Shown here one piece after another: positions 17,215 to 24,968 of a stretch of 44,295 nucleotides of DNA. Source of the stretch: Sinorhizobium sp. 8-89 (lineage in GTDB: Bacteria; Pseudomonadota; Alphaproteobacteria; Rhizobiales; Rhizobiaceae); NCBI RefSeq assembly GCF_030124325.1, contig NZ_JASKLR010000034.1, positions 1-44,295 on the forward strand. The letters run 5' to 3'. Numbering within the stretch: position 1 is the first letter of the stretch; each line of letters opens with the position of its first letter. A program made the translations under genes and the position numbers. Under the pieces are notes generated by a model, which saw only the letters and a program-made list of their open reading frames with translations, searched no databases and was not told the origin of the DNA.

Positions 17215-17254
17215 GCTTGGATGTGAGCGAACCTGATTAAGACAATTGCGAACG
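17215..17254 (+). promoter_or_regulatory. Candidate RhrA operator upstream of rhtX-rhbABCDEF
   Basis: GCGAAC occurs at 17227-17232 and 17248-17253, 21 bases apart, preceded by GCTTGGAT at 17215. The whole 40-base element matches the one at 6369-6408 at roughly three quarters of positions or better, while surrounding DNA is much less alike. Orientation relative to the transcribed gene is the same in both places. Assignment to RhrA is inferred from its presence at exactly the two operons RhrA is known to activate. Confidence 0.68.
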
Positions 17255-17732
17255 CACTCTCGAGAGACGCAACAACTCGAGTCGCGCCAAGAGCCGTGGA
17301 ATGCACGGAGATTGCCGGGTAGTGCGTGAACGGACCAGTGCGCCGAAAGCGTGCCCTACGCGCAGCCAGGACAGTCGCCAGTTGCCGGAGCGCGTCACGT
17401 TTTCTGAGAGGCTATTTGGGGCTGGCAGGCAAAATCTGTCCTTCAACTGGATTTCCCCTGGATCCACTTGCACCGTTGCGAGCTTCAGCCCGCACGACCG
17501 GAATGGGTCGATCTTTCCGGTTCAGATCGCGTGCAGTGGATGGAAAGCGGTCCCTCTAAGAAGGCTGGCTTATACGCCCTGAACGGCAGGGCGTATGGTC
17601 ATTTGGCTAACGAAAGCGCTCAAGGAAAAGGCCGTCGTCTGCGCCTAGGACGGATAAACGACGATTAGCATGTCTCAGCCGCCGATACGGCGGGCTCGTT
17701 GATTATTTCGGCCATGGAAAAGTCGTCACGCG
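17255..17732. other. Intergenic, no recognisable gene; contains a 10-bp-stem hairpin
   Basis: No reading frame here has a family I recognise. The only structure I can point to is the inverted repeat ATACGCCCTG (17572-17581) / CAGGGCGTAT (17587-17596) with a 5-base loop. It lacks a T-tract, so it may be a repeat or attachment-like site rather than a terminator. Confidence 0.4.
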
Positions 17733-18140
17733 TCACGTCGCGCACATGAGGAAAACAGCGCCGTGCACAAGTGCCGCGGTCAAGAATATGGCCAAGAGCG
17801 TCAACAGTATCCCCACGACGACGAACAGGCCGTCCCGCTCGATCAGGCCGATTGCCATCACGCAGACCGCGACGACAGGAACGATGTTGCCAAACCGGAT
17901 GGGAAGGGCGATCGCGACTGCAAGCGCAAAGACAGGGAGTCCTAGAAGGCAGGGCAGGGCGCGACCCGTGAGCACCTTTATGCGTCCTGGTCGAATGACG
18001 CCGCTCGATCCTCCTGACGATCGGGTCGGCATGTCGTTGAAACCGGGGATGGGGATCAGGGCGGGAAGTGACAGGATCAGCATCACGACACGGAAGCTAG
18101 CCTCTCCCGCTGAGGCAAGGGCATCGCCGATCGTCAGGCC
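17733..18140 (-). pseudogene. Remnant of an ExoD-family membrane protein gene
   Basis: The frame reads GLTIGDALASAGEASFRVVM, LILSLPALIPIPGF, then jumps to LTGRALPCLLGLPVFALAVAIALPIRFGNIVP and GLIERDGLFVVVGILLTLLA. These blocks are typical of ExoD-family proteins, which usually reach ~200 residues with a longer middle region. Here the middle appears deleted and no credible start with a ribosome site precedes the first block; the first in-frame ATG (18086) falls inside the first conserved helix. I read it as an internally deleted, 5'-truncated remnant. Family assignment is by recall of the motif order. Confidence 0.5.
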
Positions 18141-18231
18141 ACCGCGGTCGCGGCTGGGTCGGCAAGTCTTGTAAGCGCAGCCGAGGCGATGCCACGCGGC
18201 TTAGCTGCTGCGCCAACCTCTGGATCCATGA

Positions 18232-18642
18232 TCAGGCTTCGCCGTCCTGGTCGTTGTTGATCTGAAAAACTCGGATGAGGGTAGAACAATTCGGATCGCC
18301 TGCGTCGAGAAGCTGAACCGGCGAGGTCCAGCCTATGGCGACGCCCATCGCCGTGGCGACAGCCCAACCGGGTTCTTCCCCGGCGCGTTGCAGAAGCCGC
18401 GGCCCATGTGACTCGACACACTGGCGAGACTGCTGGATTGCCTCAACGGGAACATTAGCGCGCTCCAGGCGCGTGCTGATCTCCGCCTGAAGCGGGTCAA
18501 TGACGAAAAGAGCAAACAGCCAAGCTGTGATGTCTGAGACGACGAAAATCCTCGTATTGGGTTCGACAGGATGTCGGAAAATGGTCCGACATCGCGAAAA
18601 GTGCCGAGAATTTCGCCAGAGGGGCCCGGACCAGGGGAGCGT
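18232..18642 (-). pseudogene. Start-less open frame, possible gene remnant
   Basis: A minus-strand frame stays open from a TAG near 18645 to the TGA at 18232. It reads like real protein (FVVSDITAWLFALFVIDPLQ, then VPVEAIQQSRQCVESHGPRLLQ, then TLIRVFQINNDQDGEA). There is no ATG, GTG or TTG start before the first half, and I do not recognise the family. It is most likely the 3' part of a decayed gene. A 9-bp hairpin, GATGTCGGA (18570-18578) / TCCGACATC (18585-18593), sits inside it. Confidence 0.3.
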
Positions 18643-19024
18643 CTAATGTGGGTTGCGTTGCCCGGCATTCAAGTCTCACGGGCGGCCGATTGGCTCATCG
18701 ATCACCTAGCATCGTCCATCCTTGACCGCTCTAGCTTCGTCGCGTTGGCGCCGAACATATCTCCACGGCGTGGCGTGCCCGATTTAGGTGACAAGACGAA
18801 GGGGGACGATGGTTTGACTTACATCCAGGCGACAGGAATACAGGATCGTCGTGCTATTTTGACGGACAGTGCTCAAGAGGACCGAGCCGGCGCCAGCTAC
18901 GGATTTGGTATCTCAACTACGTCACCGCTTTTGCGCTGCCGAGCAGGGTTCTCCGCAATACCGATTTTCCTCCTGCCGCGGATCCGCAATTCGGAAGCGA
19001 TGTTGTGCCTGCTCGGCAGGCAAC
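18643..19024. other. No recognisable gene
   Basis: A long plus-strand frame crosses this stretch (about 18571-19185), but its translation matches no family I know, lacks a ribosome site and overlaps a better-looking minus-strand remnant and a minus-strand terminator. I do not call it a gene. Confidence 0.35.
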
Positions 19025-19050
19025 AAAAAAGGCCGGGCAAACCCGACCTT
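19025..19050 (-). terminator. Rho-independent terminator on the minus strand
   Basis: On the minus strand the stem GGTCGGG (19048-19042), loop TTTG and CCCGGCC (19037-19031) is followed directly by a run of six T (19030-19025). One pair in the stem is G-T. It lies ~170 bases beyond the esterase stop and is the first good terminator downstream of it. Confidence 0.7.
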
Positions 19051-19220
19051 CCTCACATCGCTTCAATTCCAGTGCCAGTACATCCGTGGTCAAAAGTCTT
19101 GAGCGACTTGCGGCCTCGCGGACATCCTCAGACGCTCACCAGCAAGGCCGATGTGCAGGCACATAGAGGCGGATTGTGTTCATAACAAGGTGATCATTCC
19201 CGCTCGCGGCTATGATCTTG

Positions 19221-20447
19221 TTACCGCATCAGACCCGCTGCCCGAAGCGCATCGTTTATGACCTTGGCGATCTTGCCGTCCGAAGCGGTGCCGACGGCGG
19301 CGGCCCGCGACCTTGCGTAGCGCAATGCCCTTTCTATCGTGGATGACGCGACATCGGGTTCTTCCCGACGGACAAGACTGCCGGACGCCTCAGCCTCCTC
19401 GACGTCTGCCTGCGTGGCCAGACCCCATGAACGGGCGATGCGCACAGTCGAGGAAATCCCAGTCTCAAGCATATGCGGACCGGCTCTCCCGATCGGGACA
19501 TCGCTGCTCGTCGCCAGAGGAACGCCGTGGCCCATGCCTTTGACGAAGTAGGTCTCGACGACCTGCCTGCCTTTCGCGTCGAGCCAAACTTTCCTGGTAT
19601 GGCCGTGTATGAACTCACTCCGCGTTGGCTCGGTAGCGAGGGCGTGCACGCCGGACCATTGCTTGACGATCTGGTCGGCATTCCGTGCTCGGACCGTCTG
19701 GTCATGCGTGCCGTGCCAGATCGAAATCGAAGGCCAGGGCCCGCGGTGGTTTGATGCGCTCTTGAGAACGGACTGAAGCCTGGGGACAGTCGGTGGATTG
19801 CGGCCTTGCATGCGCTCGAACGCCTCCGCGACCGTGCCTGCCACGCCATAGGGTAGCCCGCTGATGATTGCGCCGCCGGCAAATATGTCGGGATAGGTCG
19901 ACAACATGACATTCGCCATCGCACCGCCTGCTGACAGGCCCGTGACAAAGATGCGCTTGGGATCGATGCCCTGCGACTGGACGAGATGGCCGATCATCTG
20001 CCGGATAGACAATGCCTCTCCCGCATCCCGCTTGATGTCGCCGGGCTCGAACCAGTTGAAGCAGCGGTTGGCATTGTTCGATCGCTGCTGCTCGGGATAG
20101 AGCACCGCATATCCGCGTCGCTCTGCGAGTTGAGACCAGCCGGTACCCGCTGCGTAGCCCTCTGCCGTCTGTGTGCAGCCATGCAGCGCAACCACAAGCG
20201 GGGTATCGGGGGCCATGATCGAAGGCAGATACAGCCACGCTTTCAATGATCCGGGATTGGAGCCAAACCCGGCGATTTCGACCAGGCGATGATTTTGTGG
20301 GGGCTTGTCGAGCAATGCCGTCTCCTTGGCCGCCAATCGGGCCTGAACCGTTGATGTGGGGACGATTGCTGCGGTGCACAATAGAATTCTCAGGTTTATT
20401 CGCACGTGCACATTTTTCTGAGGCCTTCCAGGCGCTGCAAATTCCAT
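19221..20447 (-). CDS. PHB-depolymerase-family extracellular esterase
   Basis: This is an alpha/beta hydrolase of the PHB depolymerase (esterase) family. It shows IAGFGSNPGSLKAWLYLP, the oxyanion region LVVALHGCTQTAEGYA, FNWFEPGDIKRDAGEA, the nucleophile elbow VTGLSAGGAMANVM, SIWHGTHDQTV with the acid aspartate, and GMGHGVP with the likely catalytic histidine. A short hydrophobic stretch (LRILLCTAAIVPTSTVQA) near the N terminus suggests export. The start is uncertain. The frame is open to 20705, but that extension is antisense to the small RNA at 20579-20731. ATGs at 20522 and 20447 and a GTG just upstream of the hydrophobic stretch are all possible, and none has a strong ribosome site. Substrate unknown. 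Confidence 0.75.
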   Translation of the reverse strand: MEFAAPGRPQKNVHVRINLRILLCTAAIVPTSTVQARLAAKETALLDKPPQNHRLVEIAGFGSNPGSLKAWLYLPSIMAPDTPLVVALHGCTQTAEGYAAGTGWSQLAERRGYAVLYPEQQRSNNANRCFNWFEPGDIKRDAGEALSIRQMIGHLVQSQGIDPKRIFVTGLSAGGAMANVMLSTYPDIFAGGAIISGLPYGVAGTVAEAFERMQGRNPPTVPRLQSVLKSASNHRGPWPSISIWHGTHDQTVRARNADQIVKQWSGVHALATEPTRSEFIHGHTRKVWLDAKGRQVVETYFVKGMGHGVPLATSSDVPIGRAGPHMLETGISSTVRIARSWGLATQADVEEAEASGSLVRREEPDVASSTIERALRYARSRAAAVGTASDGKIAKVINDALRAAGLMR

Positions 20448-20544
20448 TGGAGCGGCAGAGCCGCCAAGAAAATCAGGGGCAGGAATGCCCACGTGTTCTG
20501 CAGATTGTTGCGGCGTGTGCATAGCTGCACTGCAACATAGACGT

Positions 20545-20572
20545 TTGCGGACGGCGCTGGTCCGAGTATGAT
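20545..20572 (+). promoter_or_regulatory. Candidate promoter of the small RNA
   Basis: TATGAT (20567-20572) fits a sigma-70 -10 element. TTGCGG (20545-20550), 16 bases upstream, fits a -35. Transcription would start around 20578-20580, just before the first hairpin of the RNA. Confidence 0.45.
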
Positions 20573-20578
20573 CAGTTT

Positions 20579-20731
20579 CATCGAAGCGATGCACCTCCTC
20601 CCGCACCGCTTCGAATTCAGACGGCTCCCAAAAGGGCGTCTGTTGGAACAGCGGCACTCCTCCTCCCAAGTCGCTGTTCGGTTCTTTTAGGAAAGCCTGC
20701 CGCACCTCCTCCCGCGGCAGGCTTTTCTATT
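20579..20731 (+). ncRNA. NfeR1/alpha-r14-like trans-acting small RNA with three anti-Shine-Dalgarno loops
   Basis: The plus strand encodes four consecutive hairpins. Hairpin 1: TCGAAGCG (20581-20588) / CGCTTCGA (20607-20614), loop with ACCTCCTCCC. Hairpin 2: CAGACG (20618-20623) / CGTCTG (20637-20642). Hairpin 3: GAACAGCG (20646-20653) / CGCTGTTC (20672-20679), loop with CTCCTCCTCCC. Hairpin 4: AAAGCCTGCCGC (20692-20703) / GCGGCAGGCTTT (20714-20725), with loop exactly ACCTCCTCCC, followed by TTTTCTATTT. Three single-stranded CCTCCTCCC loops, the last inside the terminator, are the hallmark of rhizobial alpha-r14/NfeR1 small RNAs, which base-pair with ribosome binding sites of target mRNAs. 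Assignment to that family is from architecture only. Confidence 0.8.
20692..20731 (+). terminator. Terminator of the small RNA
   Basis: A 12-bp perfect stem with a 10-base loop (ACCTCCTCCC) is followed by a T-rich tract at 20722-20731. It is a strong Rho-independent terminator on the plus strand, and it lies 17 bases from the end of the convergent dinB remnant. Confidence 0.8.
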
Positions 20732-20747
20732 TCGGGGTGATGGCCCG

Positions 20748-21427
20748 TCAGAGCCCAAGATCAAGTTGGGACTGTGGTTCTGCATTACCGATTTCGGAGG
20801 CCTTCAGCGTTGAAAGCGTGACGCCAAGCAGCCGCACTGGCCGCTTGAATGGATAAACAGTCGCCAAGAGGTCCGACGCCGCAGCAAGGACTTCAGGAAT
20901 GCCCGCAAACGCGACTGACCCGGTCCGGCTGCGTGTCGCCTGAGTGAAATCCGAGTGTTTGATTTTCACCGTCACCGTCTTGCCGCTGATGCCTTGCGCC
21001 TCGCAGTAGCGCCAGACCTTTTCGGCAAGGGGTTTGAGCTCCGCGGTCGCCAGGTCGAGATCGGCAATATCTTCGACAAAGGTGTCCTCCGCCCCCACGG
21101 ACTTGCGGATCCGATTGGGCTTCACCTGGCGTTCGTCAATTCCACGGGCGATGCATAGAAATACGAACCGGCTTTGCCGAAATGCTGCTGCAGGAATGCG
21201 AGCGACTTCGATTTCAGGCCGAGCCCGGTCTCGATCCCATATTTCCGCATGCGCTCGGCAGTCGCCGGACCAACACCATGGAATTTCTTGACGGGAAGCG
21301 CTTCGACGAAAGCCGCCCGTTCTTTGGCGTGATCACTGCTTGGCCATTGGGTTTGTTCAGGTCGCTTGCCATCTTGGCGAGGAACTTGTTGTAGGAGATC
21401 CCGGCCGACGCTTTGAGCCCGGTTGTG
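20748..21427 (-). pseudogene. dinB: Truncated, frameshifted DNA polymerase IV gene
   Basis: Three frames read in turn give the C-terminal two thirds of a Y-family polymerase. First comes TTGLKASAGISYNKFLAKMA, then SDLNKPNGQAVITPKNGR. After a one-base loss near 21311-21316 the sequence continues with AFVEALPVKKFHGVGPATAE and up to FGKAGSYFY. After another one-base loss near 21151 it continues IARGIDERQVKPNRIRKSVG, then the little-finger domain to the stop. The N-terminal ~100 residues with the catalytic aspartates are missing, and the homology stops at 21427, where the 21430 repeat begins. The gene cannot encode an active polymerase. Confidence 0.88.
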
Positions 21428-21429
21428 GT

Positions 21430-21597
21430 TTGGCAGATAACTGTGAGAATGCGGCTGTTTCGCTTTGATTTGGCATTTAATTTGAGAATCGAGCGGTCAG
21501 AATTCTCAGGCTGACTGCCGTACACTGTTGCTATCTCATTGTATTTACGTATCTTTGTCTTCGTTCTTCATAGAAGCCGTGCGATCACGCTCCGGCG
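21430..21597 (+). repeat. Direct repeat copy 1 (~170 bp)
   Basis: This starts at TTGGCAGATAACTG and runs to CACGCTCCGGCG. It matches 24269-24438 almost base for base, with a few indels. It contains TGAGAAT/ATTCTCA motifs in both orientations. Related motifs (TCTCAAATTAA, GAATTCTCAATTTATG) continue to ~21670 beyond the shared part, so the original element may reach ~250 bp. No transposase is attached. It resembles the non-coding end of an insertion element, but I cannot name the family. Confidence 0.8.
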
Positions 21598-21606
21598 TTG
21601 GTTTCT

Positions 21607-22277
21607 CAAATTAAACGCCAAATGGCCGCCGTATGTCTCAAATTAAGTGGGAATTCTCAATTTATGTGCGTGACTAACTGTTTGAAATTATTGCAAACAG
21701 AGTCTGGCAATTAAATGGAAAGCGACACCATCGCGCCGAAGAGAGGGCTGGAGCCTGTGGTAAACGGGAGTGGGGCCCGCCGTTTCGTGACCTCTTTGCG
21801 CCATTGAATCTCACGTTGATTGTCGCGCGGCACTAGACGATCGCTTGTTCTTTGTTCCGCCGGCAGACGGCTGGAGAATCGTTGCTTTGAGCCGCAGGCG
21901 CCGCGCCTCCTCCGGTCCCAGGCTTCCTTGCATTGCAGGTCCTCCGTTTCTCGCGCTCCTGCCGGACGGCACCTTGCCGTCAATGGCCTGCCCGCGCCAG
22001 CAGCTGGGTGACTTTCAGCCTCGTTCCGTTTGACGGCATGGCCCCAACTGACCGTCAGCCATGACGAGCTCGAAGCCGGCAGCGGAATGGCAGTGGGGAT
22101 CAGCAAAGGGTGACCAATCGTGCTGTCCAGTCTCAAATCGTTCCTCGAAACGGGCCAGGCGATCGACGTCTTCGCGAAGCCGCGCCACACCGAACTAGCG
22201 GCCTGACCTTGTACAAGGAGCCGAGCGGCTGTTGCGTACTGTGATCAGACGCGCGAAGGTCGCTGTAGCACTTTGAA
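21607..22277. other. Mostly non-coding; end of the repeat element and a short gene tail
   Basis: The first ~70 bases continue the AT-rich repeat with TCTCAAATTAA motifs. From 22121 a plus-strand frame reads VLSSLKSFLETGQAIDVFAK and ends at a TGA at 22209; it looks like the last ~30 codons of a lost gene. The minus-strand frame 21711-22190 has no recognisable domain and is not called. Confidence 0.4.
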
Positions 22278-22281
22278 TGCA

Positions 22282-22320
22282 GCATGTTTCCTTAAATCGG
22301 TTACGATTAAGGAAACATGC
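22282..22320. repeat. Perfect 14-bp inverted repeat (hairpin)
   Basis: GCATGTTTCCTTAA (22282-22295) and TTAAGGAAACATGC (22307-22320) are separated by 11 bases. The motif resembles a short interspersed hairpin common after genes in Sinorhizobium genomes, which is recalled and not checked. It lies upstream of the cytochrome c remnant and could end transcription of whatever preceded it. Confidence 0.7.
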
Positions 22321-22348
22321 AGCAGACGCCATTCGAGGCAATGGAAGA

Positions 22349-22770
22349 ATGCGTCCATTTCAGCCACTGCGACTGGTTCTGTTCACGGTTGTCGCCTGCG
22401 GACTCGTTATCGTTTCCGAGAGATCCTCGCAAGAAACCGCGGCCGCCGACAAGTTCTATCGGGTGATCGACGGCAAGGCCGATGCCCGGACCTACAACGG
22501 ATACGGCGTTATCACGGCGGCTGCAGCCATTGCCACGGCCCAGATGGAGTCGGCTCGACCTTCGCCTCCTCGCTCGTCGATCGGCCGCTCGATATCGAAA
22601 CGTTCAGGCGCATCGTTCGCGACGGCCGGAACAGTGGCGGGAGTTCGGTTATGAAAGGCTTTGCCGCCGATCCCAATTTCGCTCCTTACATCGACGACAT
22701 CTACGCCTATCTGCAGGCCCGCGCCCACGGCGCTCTCGGCCGCGGACGACCGAAAAGAATGGAGCCTTAG
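22349..22770 (+). pseudogene. Frameshifted XoxG-like cytochrome c
   Basis: The ATG at 22349, preceded by GGAAGA, starts a signal peptide (LRLVLFTVVACGLVIV) followed by ADKFYRVIDGKADARTYNGY. A one-base loss near 22504 then shifts the frame. The remainder, RRYHGGCSHCHGPDGVGSTF and later MKGFAADPNFAPYIDDIYAY, continues to 22770 and contains the heme motif CSHCH. The combined sequence resembles the periplasmic cytochrome that accepts electrons from lanthanide-dependent methanol dehydrogenase XoxF. No xoxF is nearby, so this is an isolated, broken copy. Assignment to XoxG is by resemblance. Confidence 0.75.
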
Positions 22771-22897
22771 ACCTCGGTGCCTCCTATCGAGGCATTTCCA
22801 TGTGGGCCACCTTTTCGGGTCGACTTTCGTCACGCGCTCCGGCTGACCGGCGCTGAATACAGGCGACGTCTCGGGTGTTGCGGACGGGAGATGCCGG

Positions 22898-23584
22898 TTA
22901 CTCCTCTTTTCCCGCGAGCATTTCGAGGGCCGCAGGGTCGCAGAGCAGGAGCCGGTGTCCGCGTCGCTCGATGAGCCCCTTCTTGGCTAGTGCGCTCATC
23001 TCGCGAGAGACCGCCTCCCTGTGCGTGCTGATTGATGCCGCCAGTTCGAAATGGGTGGGCGCCGGGTCTATGAACACCGCGCTGGCGGCTTCATCCGACT
23101 TGTCCGCACGGCGGAGCAATTCGAGGATGAGGCGCCCGCGCACCACCAAGGTGCTGAACTCATAGACCCGCTCGGTCATATGCCTTATGCCCGCCGCGAG
23201 GTGCTCGAGGAGGGCGCACGAAAACTCTGGGTGATCGGCAATCAGCCTACGGAAGGCCGGCGCCGGCAATCTTGCCGCACGCGTTACCTCAAGAGCCACG
23301 ACACTGGCCGATCGCGCCTTGCCGTCGATCGCAGCCACTTCCCCCACGATGTCCCCGGGGCCGCGATCGCCGTAGAAGATCTCGCGGCCGTTCTCGGAAA
23401 AAAGCGTAACGCGGGCGTGGCCCTCCAGTATGAAGAAGACGTCGCGTCCGCTCTCGCGATGCGCGACGATCAGTTCGTTGGGGGCGTAAGTGCGAACGGT
23501 CCAATGTTTGGACAAGGCACCGACGGCTGCATCACCCAGCCTCGAAAGAAAAGTTGGCAAACGCGTCATGGCCGTCGTTTCCAT
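22898..23584 (-). CDS. Crp/Fnr-family transcriptional regulator
   Basis: The product is 228 residues. A cyclic-nucleotide-binding-like beta-roll occupies ~residues 15-130 (ELIVAHRESGRDVFFILEGH, then GPGDIVGEVAAIDGKARSAS). A dimerisation helix follows, then a winged helix-turn-helix at ~165-215 (FELAASISTHREAVSREMSALAKKGLIERRG). It lacks the cysteine cluster of true FNR, so oxygen sensing through an iron-sulfur cluster is unlikely. It is convergent with the cytochrome c remnant and divergent from the small exported protein gene, with ~195 bases between starts, so that gene is a possible target. Alternative start at the internal ATG five codons in. Confidence 0.88.
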   Translation of the reverse strand: METTAMTRLPTFLSRLGDAAVGALSKHWTVRTYAPNELIVAHRESGRDVFFILEGHARVTLFSENGREIFYGDRGPGDIVGEVAAIDGKARSASVVALEVTRAARLPAPAFRRLIADHPEFSCALLEHLAAGIRHMTERVYEFSTLVVRGRLILELLRRADKSDEAASAVFIDPAPTHFELAASISTHREAVSREMSALAKKGLIERRGHRLLLCDPAALEMLAGKEE

Positions 23585-23781
23585 TCGGCCGAATCTACTT
23601 CCTCCGGCCTTGGCGTAAAAGAAAATCCTGCCGCTCCTCCGGGACGCGTGGGCACACCGCTCGTTTTATTGAATTGCCTTGCCGCGCCTGTGCGAATTCT
23701 CACAGACGGTACCTGGCCGCGCCTCGTATCCTTCGGGCACCGGTCTTGTTCGGGCCCGTTCGGTTGAAAAGGAGAAATTCC

Positions 23782-24129
23782 ATGTACAGATACACAATTC
23801 TCGCCGCGCTTTGCTTGACGGCAGGCAACGCCTTCGCAGGTGAACTCAAGGCCCTGCAAGGCGGGAGCATCGATGTCGGCGCTTATCATGGCGTCGTTTA
23901 TTACACGGAGGCCGATAGCGGTTTTCGAGTGGTCACCACGATCGCCGATGTGGCGGAGGGCCCGCCTATTCGCTTCGAGGCAACGCTCGAGGAGGGCCAA
24001 AGCCTTGCCATTTCGGTTCCTGGCGGTTTGGGCGAGCCCAGCAAGGCTCTCGAAATCTCGCGTGCCGGCGGCAGGCTCCTCATGAACGGGATCGATACCA
24101 CCCCCAAACTCGTTCATGCCGGCCGGTGA
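23782..24129 (+). CDS. Small exported protein of unknown function
   Basis: The product is 115 residues starting at the ATG at 23782, with AAAGGAGA upstream. A clear signal peptide (YTILAALCLTAGNAFAGE, cleavage after AFA near residue 19) implies a periplasmic protein. The mature part is short beta-rich sequence (GSIDVGAYHGVVYYTEADSG, then FRVVTTIADV) without cysteines or a domain I can name. It is divergent from the Crp/Fnr regulator, which may control it. Confidence 0.75.
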   Translation: MYRYTILAALCLTAGNAFAGELKALQGGSIDVGAYHGVVYYTEADSGFRVVTTIADVAEGPPIRFEATLEEGQSLAISVPGGLGEPSKALEISRAGGRLLMNGIDTTPKLVHAGR

Positions 24130-24268
24130 ATCCGTTCGCCGTGATACGCGCACAGCACGAAATTGATCGTCGACGCCGGAACGGATCGAAGCCGGCAATC
24201 TGGTTAAGCGCCAGAGCGAGACAACGCCTTGCGCACTGAGAGATTGCAGGCTGATCGTCTGGTGTCGC

Positions 24269-24438
24269 TTGGCAGATAACTGTGAGAATGCGGCTGTTTC
24301 GCCGTTGATTTGCCATTTAATTTGAGAATCGAGCGGTCAGAATTCTCAGGCTGACTGCCGTAAACTGTTTGCTATCTCATTGTATTTACGTATCGTTGTC
24401 TTCGTTCTTCATAGAAGCCGTGCGATCACGCTCCGGCG
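24269..24438 (+). repeat. Direct repeat copy 2 (~170 bp)
   Basis: This is a near copy of 21430-21597 in the same orientation, again starting TTGGCAGATAACTG and ending CTCCGGCG. To its right the sequence turns at once into the 3' part of the broken flavin-binding gene, so this copy lacks the AT-rich continuation seen after copy 1. Confidence 0.8.
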
Positions 24439-24444
24439 CTGGGT

Positions 24445-24935
24445 TCCATCGCGATGAGGACGAGGCGCTCCACGCGAGCGGGGTAGTCGGGCACGGTCAG
24501 CTACTTCGCCAGCACCGGATCGTCGGCGGCATCGATGATGCGCATGTGACCAAAGATCTTCAGAGGCTGCCGGTGCGCATAGTCCATCAGGAACAATGAG
24601 ACGCGGTCATTCGCCCGCACATTGCCCGTAGTGATGTATTGCCGGTTTCCGCGAAAATCCGCGAAGCCCAGCATCGATGCATCGACGGTGGTGAGAAAGC
24701 CCGCAGGCCCGCCACGGTACTGGATATAGGGCCATCCAGTCTCCGAGACACTGGCGAGATAGAAACCGTCGCGCGCCCGGATGAAGGCCGTTTCTGACGG
24801 GCCGAGGCGCGGGCTCTGCGCAGTATCGTCTGCGTGGCCGCCCGCGCCTATCCGCGCCCACTGCGCCGCGCTGCCATAGTGCTCCTGTGCCGCGACGGAC
24901 ACCGTCGTGGCGATATTGAGATATCTGGTGTTCAT
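24445..24935 (-). pseudogene. Pyridoxamine 5'-phosphate oxidase-family protein, interrupted and truncated
   Basis: From the ATG at 24935 the frame shows the flavin-binding split-barrel landmarks of this family: LGPSETAFIRARDGFYLASV, GWPYIQYRGGPAGFL, GFADFRGNRQYITTGN, VSLFLMDYA and IFGHMRII. A TAG at 24501-24503 interrupts it. The same frame then continues LTVPDYPARVERLVLIAME, which matches the expected next segment, and stops abruptly at the 24269-24438 repeat. The usual C terminus (DWNCPQH-like) is gone. The gene therefore has a nonsense codon and a 3' truncation. It is followed upstream by the metallohydrolase gene in the same direction. Confidence 0.8.
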
Positions 24936-24968
24936 CCCGTTCTTCCCTCGCGACCGCCGGAGCGGACC

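Noticed and set aside
18571..19185. 204-residue plus-strand frame
   Set aside because: No family, no ribosome site, overlaps a minus-strand remnant and a terminator; composition is not protein-like.
21711..22190. 159-residue minus-strand frame between the repeat and the cytochrome remnant
   Set aside because: Low-complexity Arg/Ser/Pro content and no domain; a gene tail on the other strand is more convincing.
21430..24438. Composite transposon with the two direct repeats as mobile ends
   Set aside because: No transposase or integrase remains in or next to either copy, and I could not find target-site duplications, so I report only repeats at junctions.
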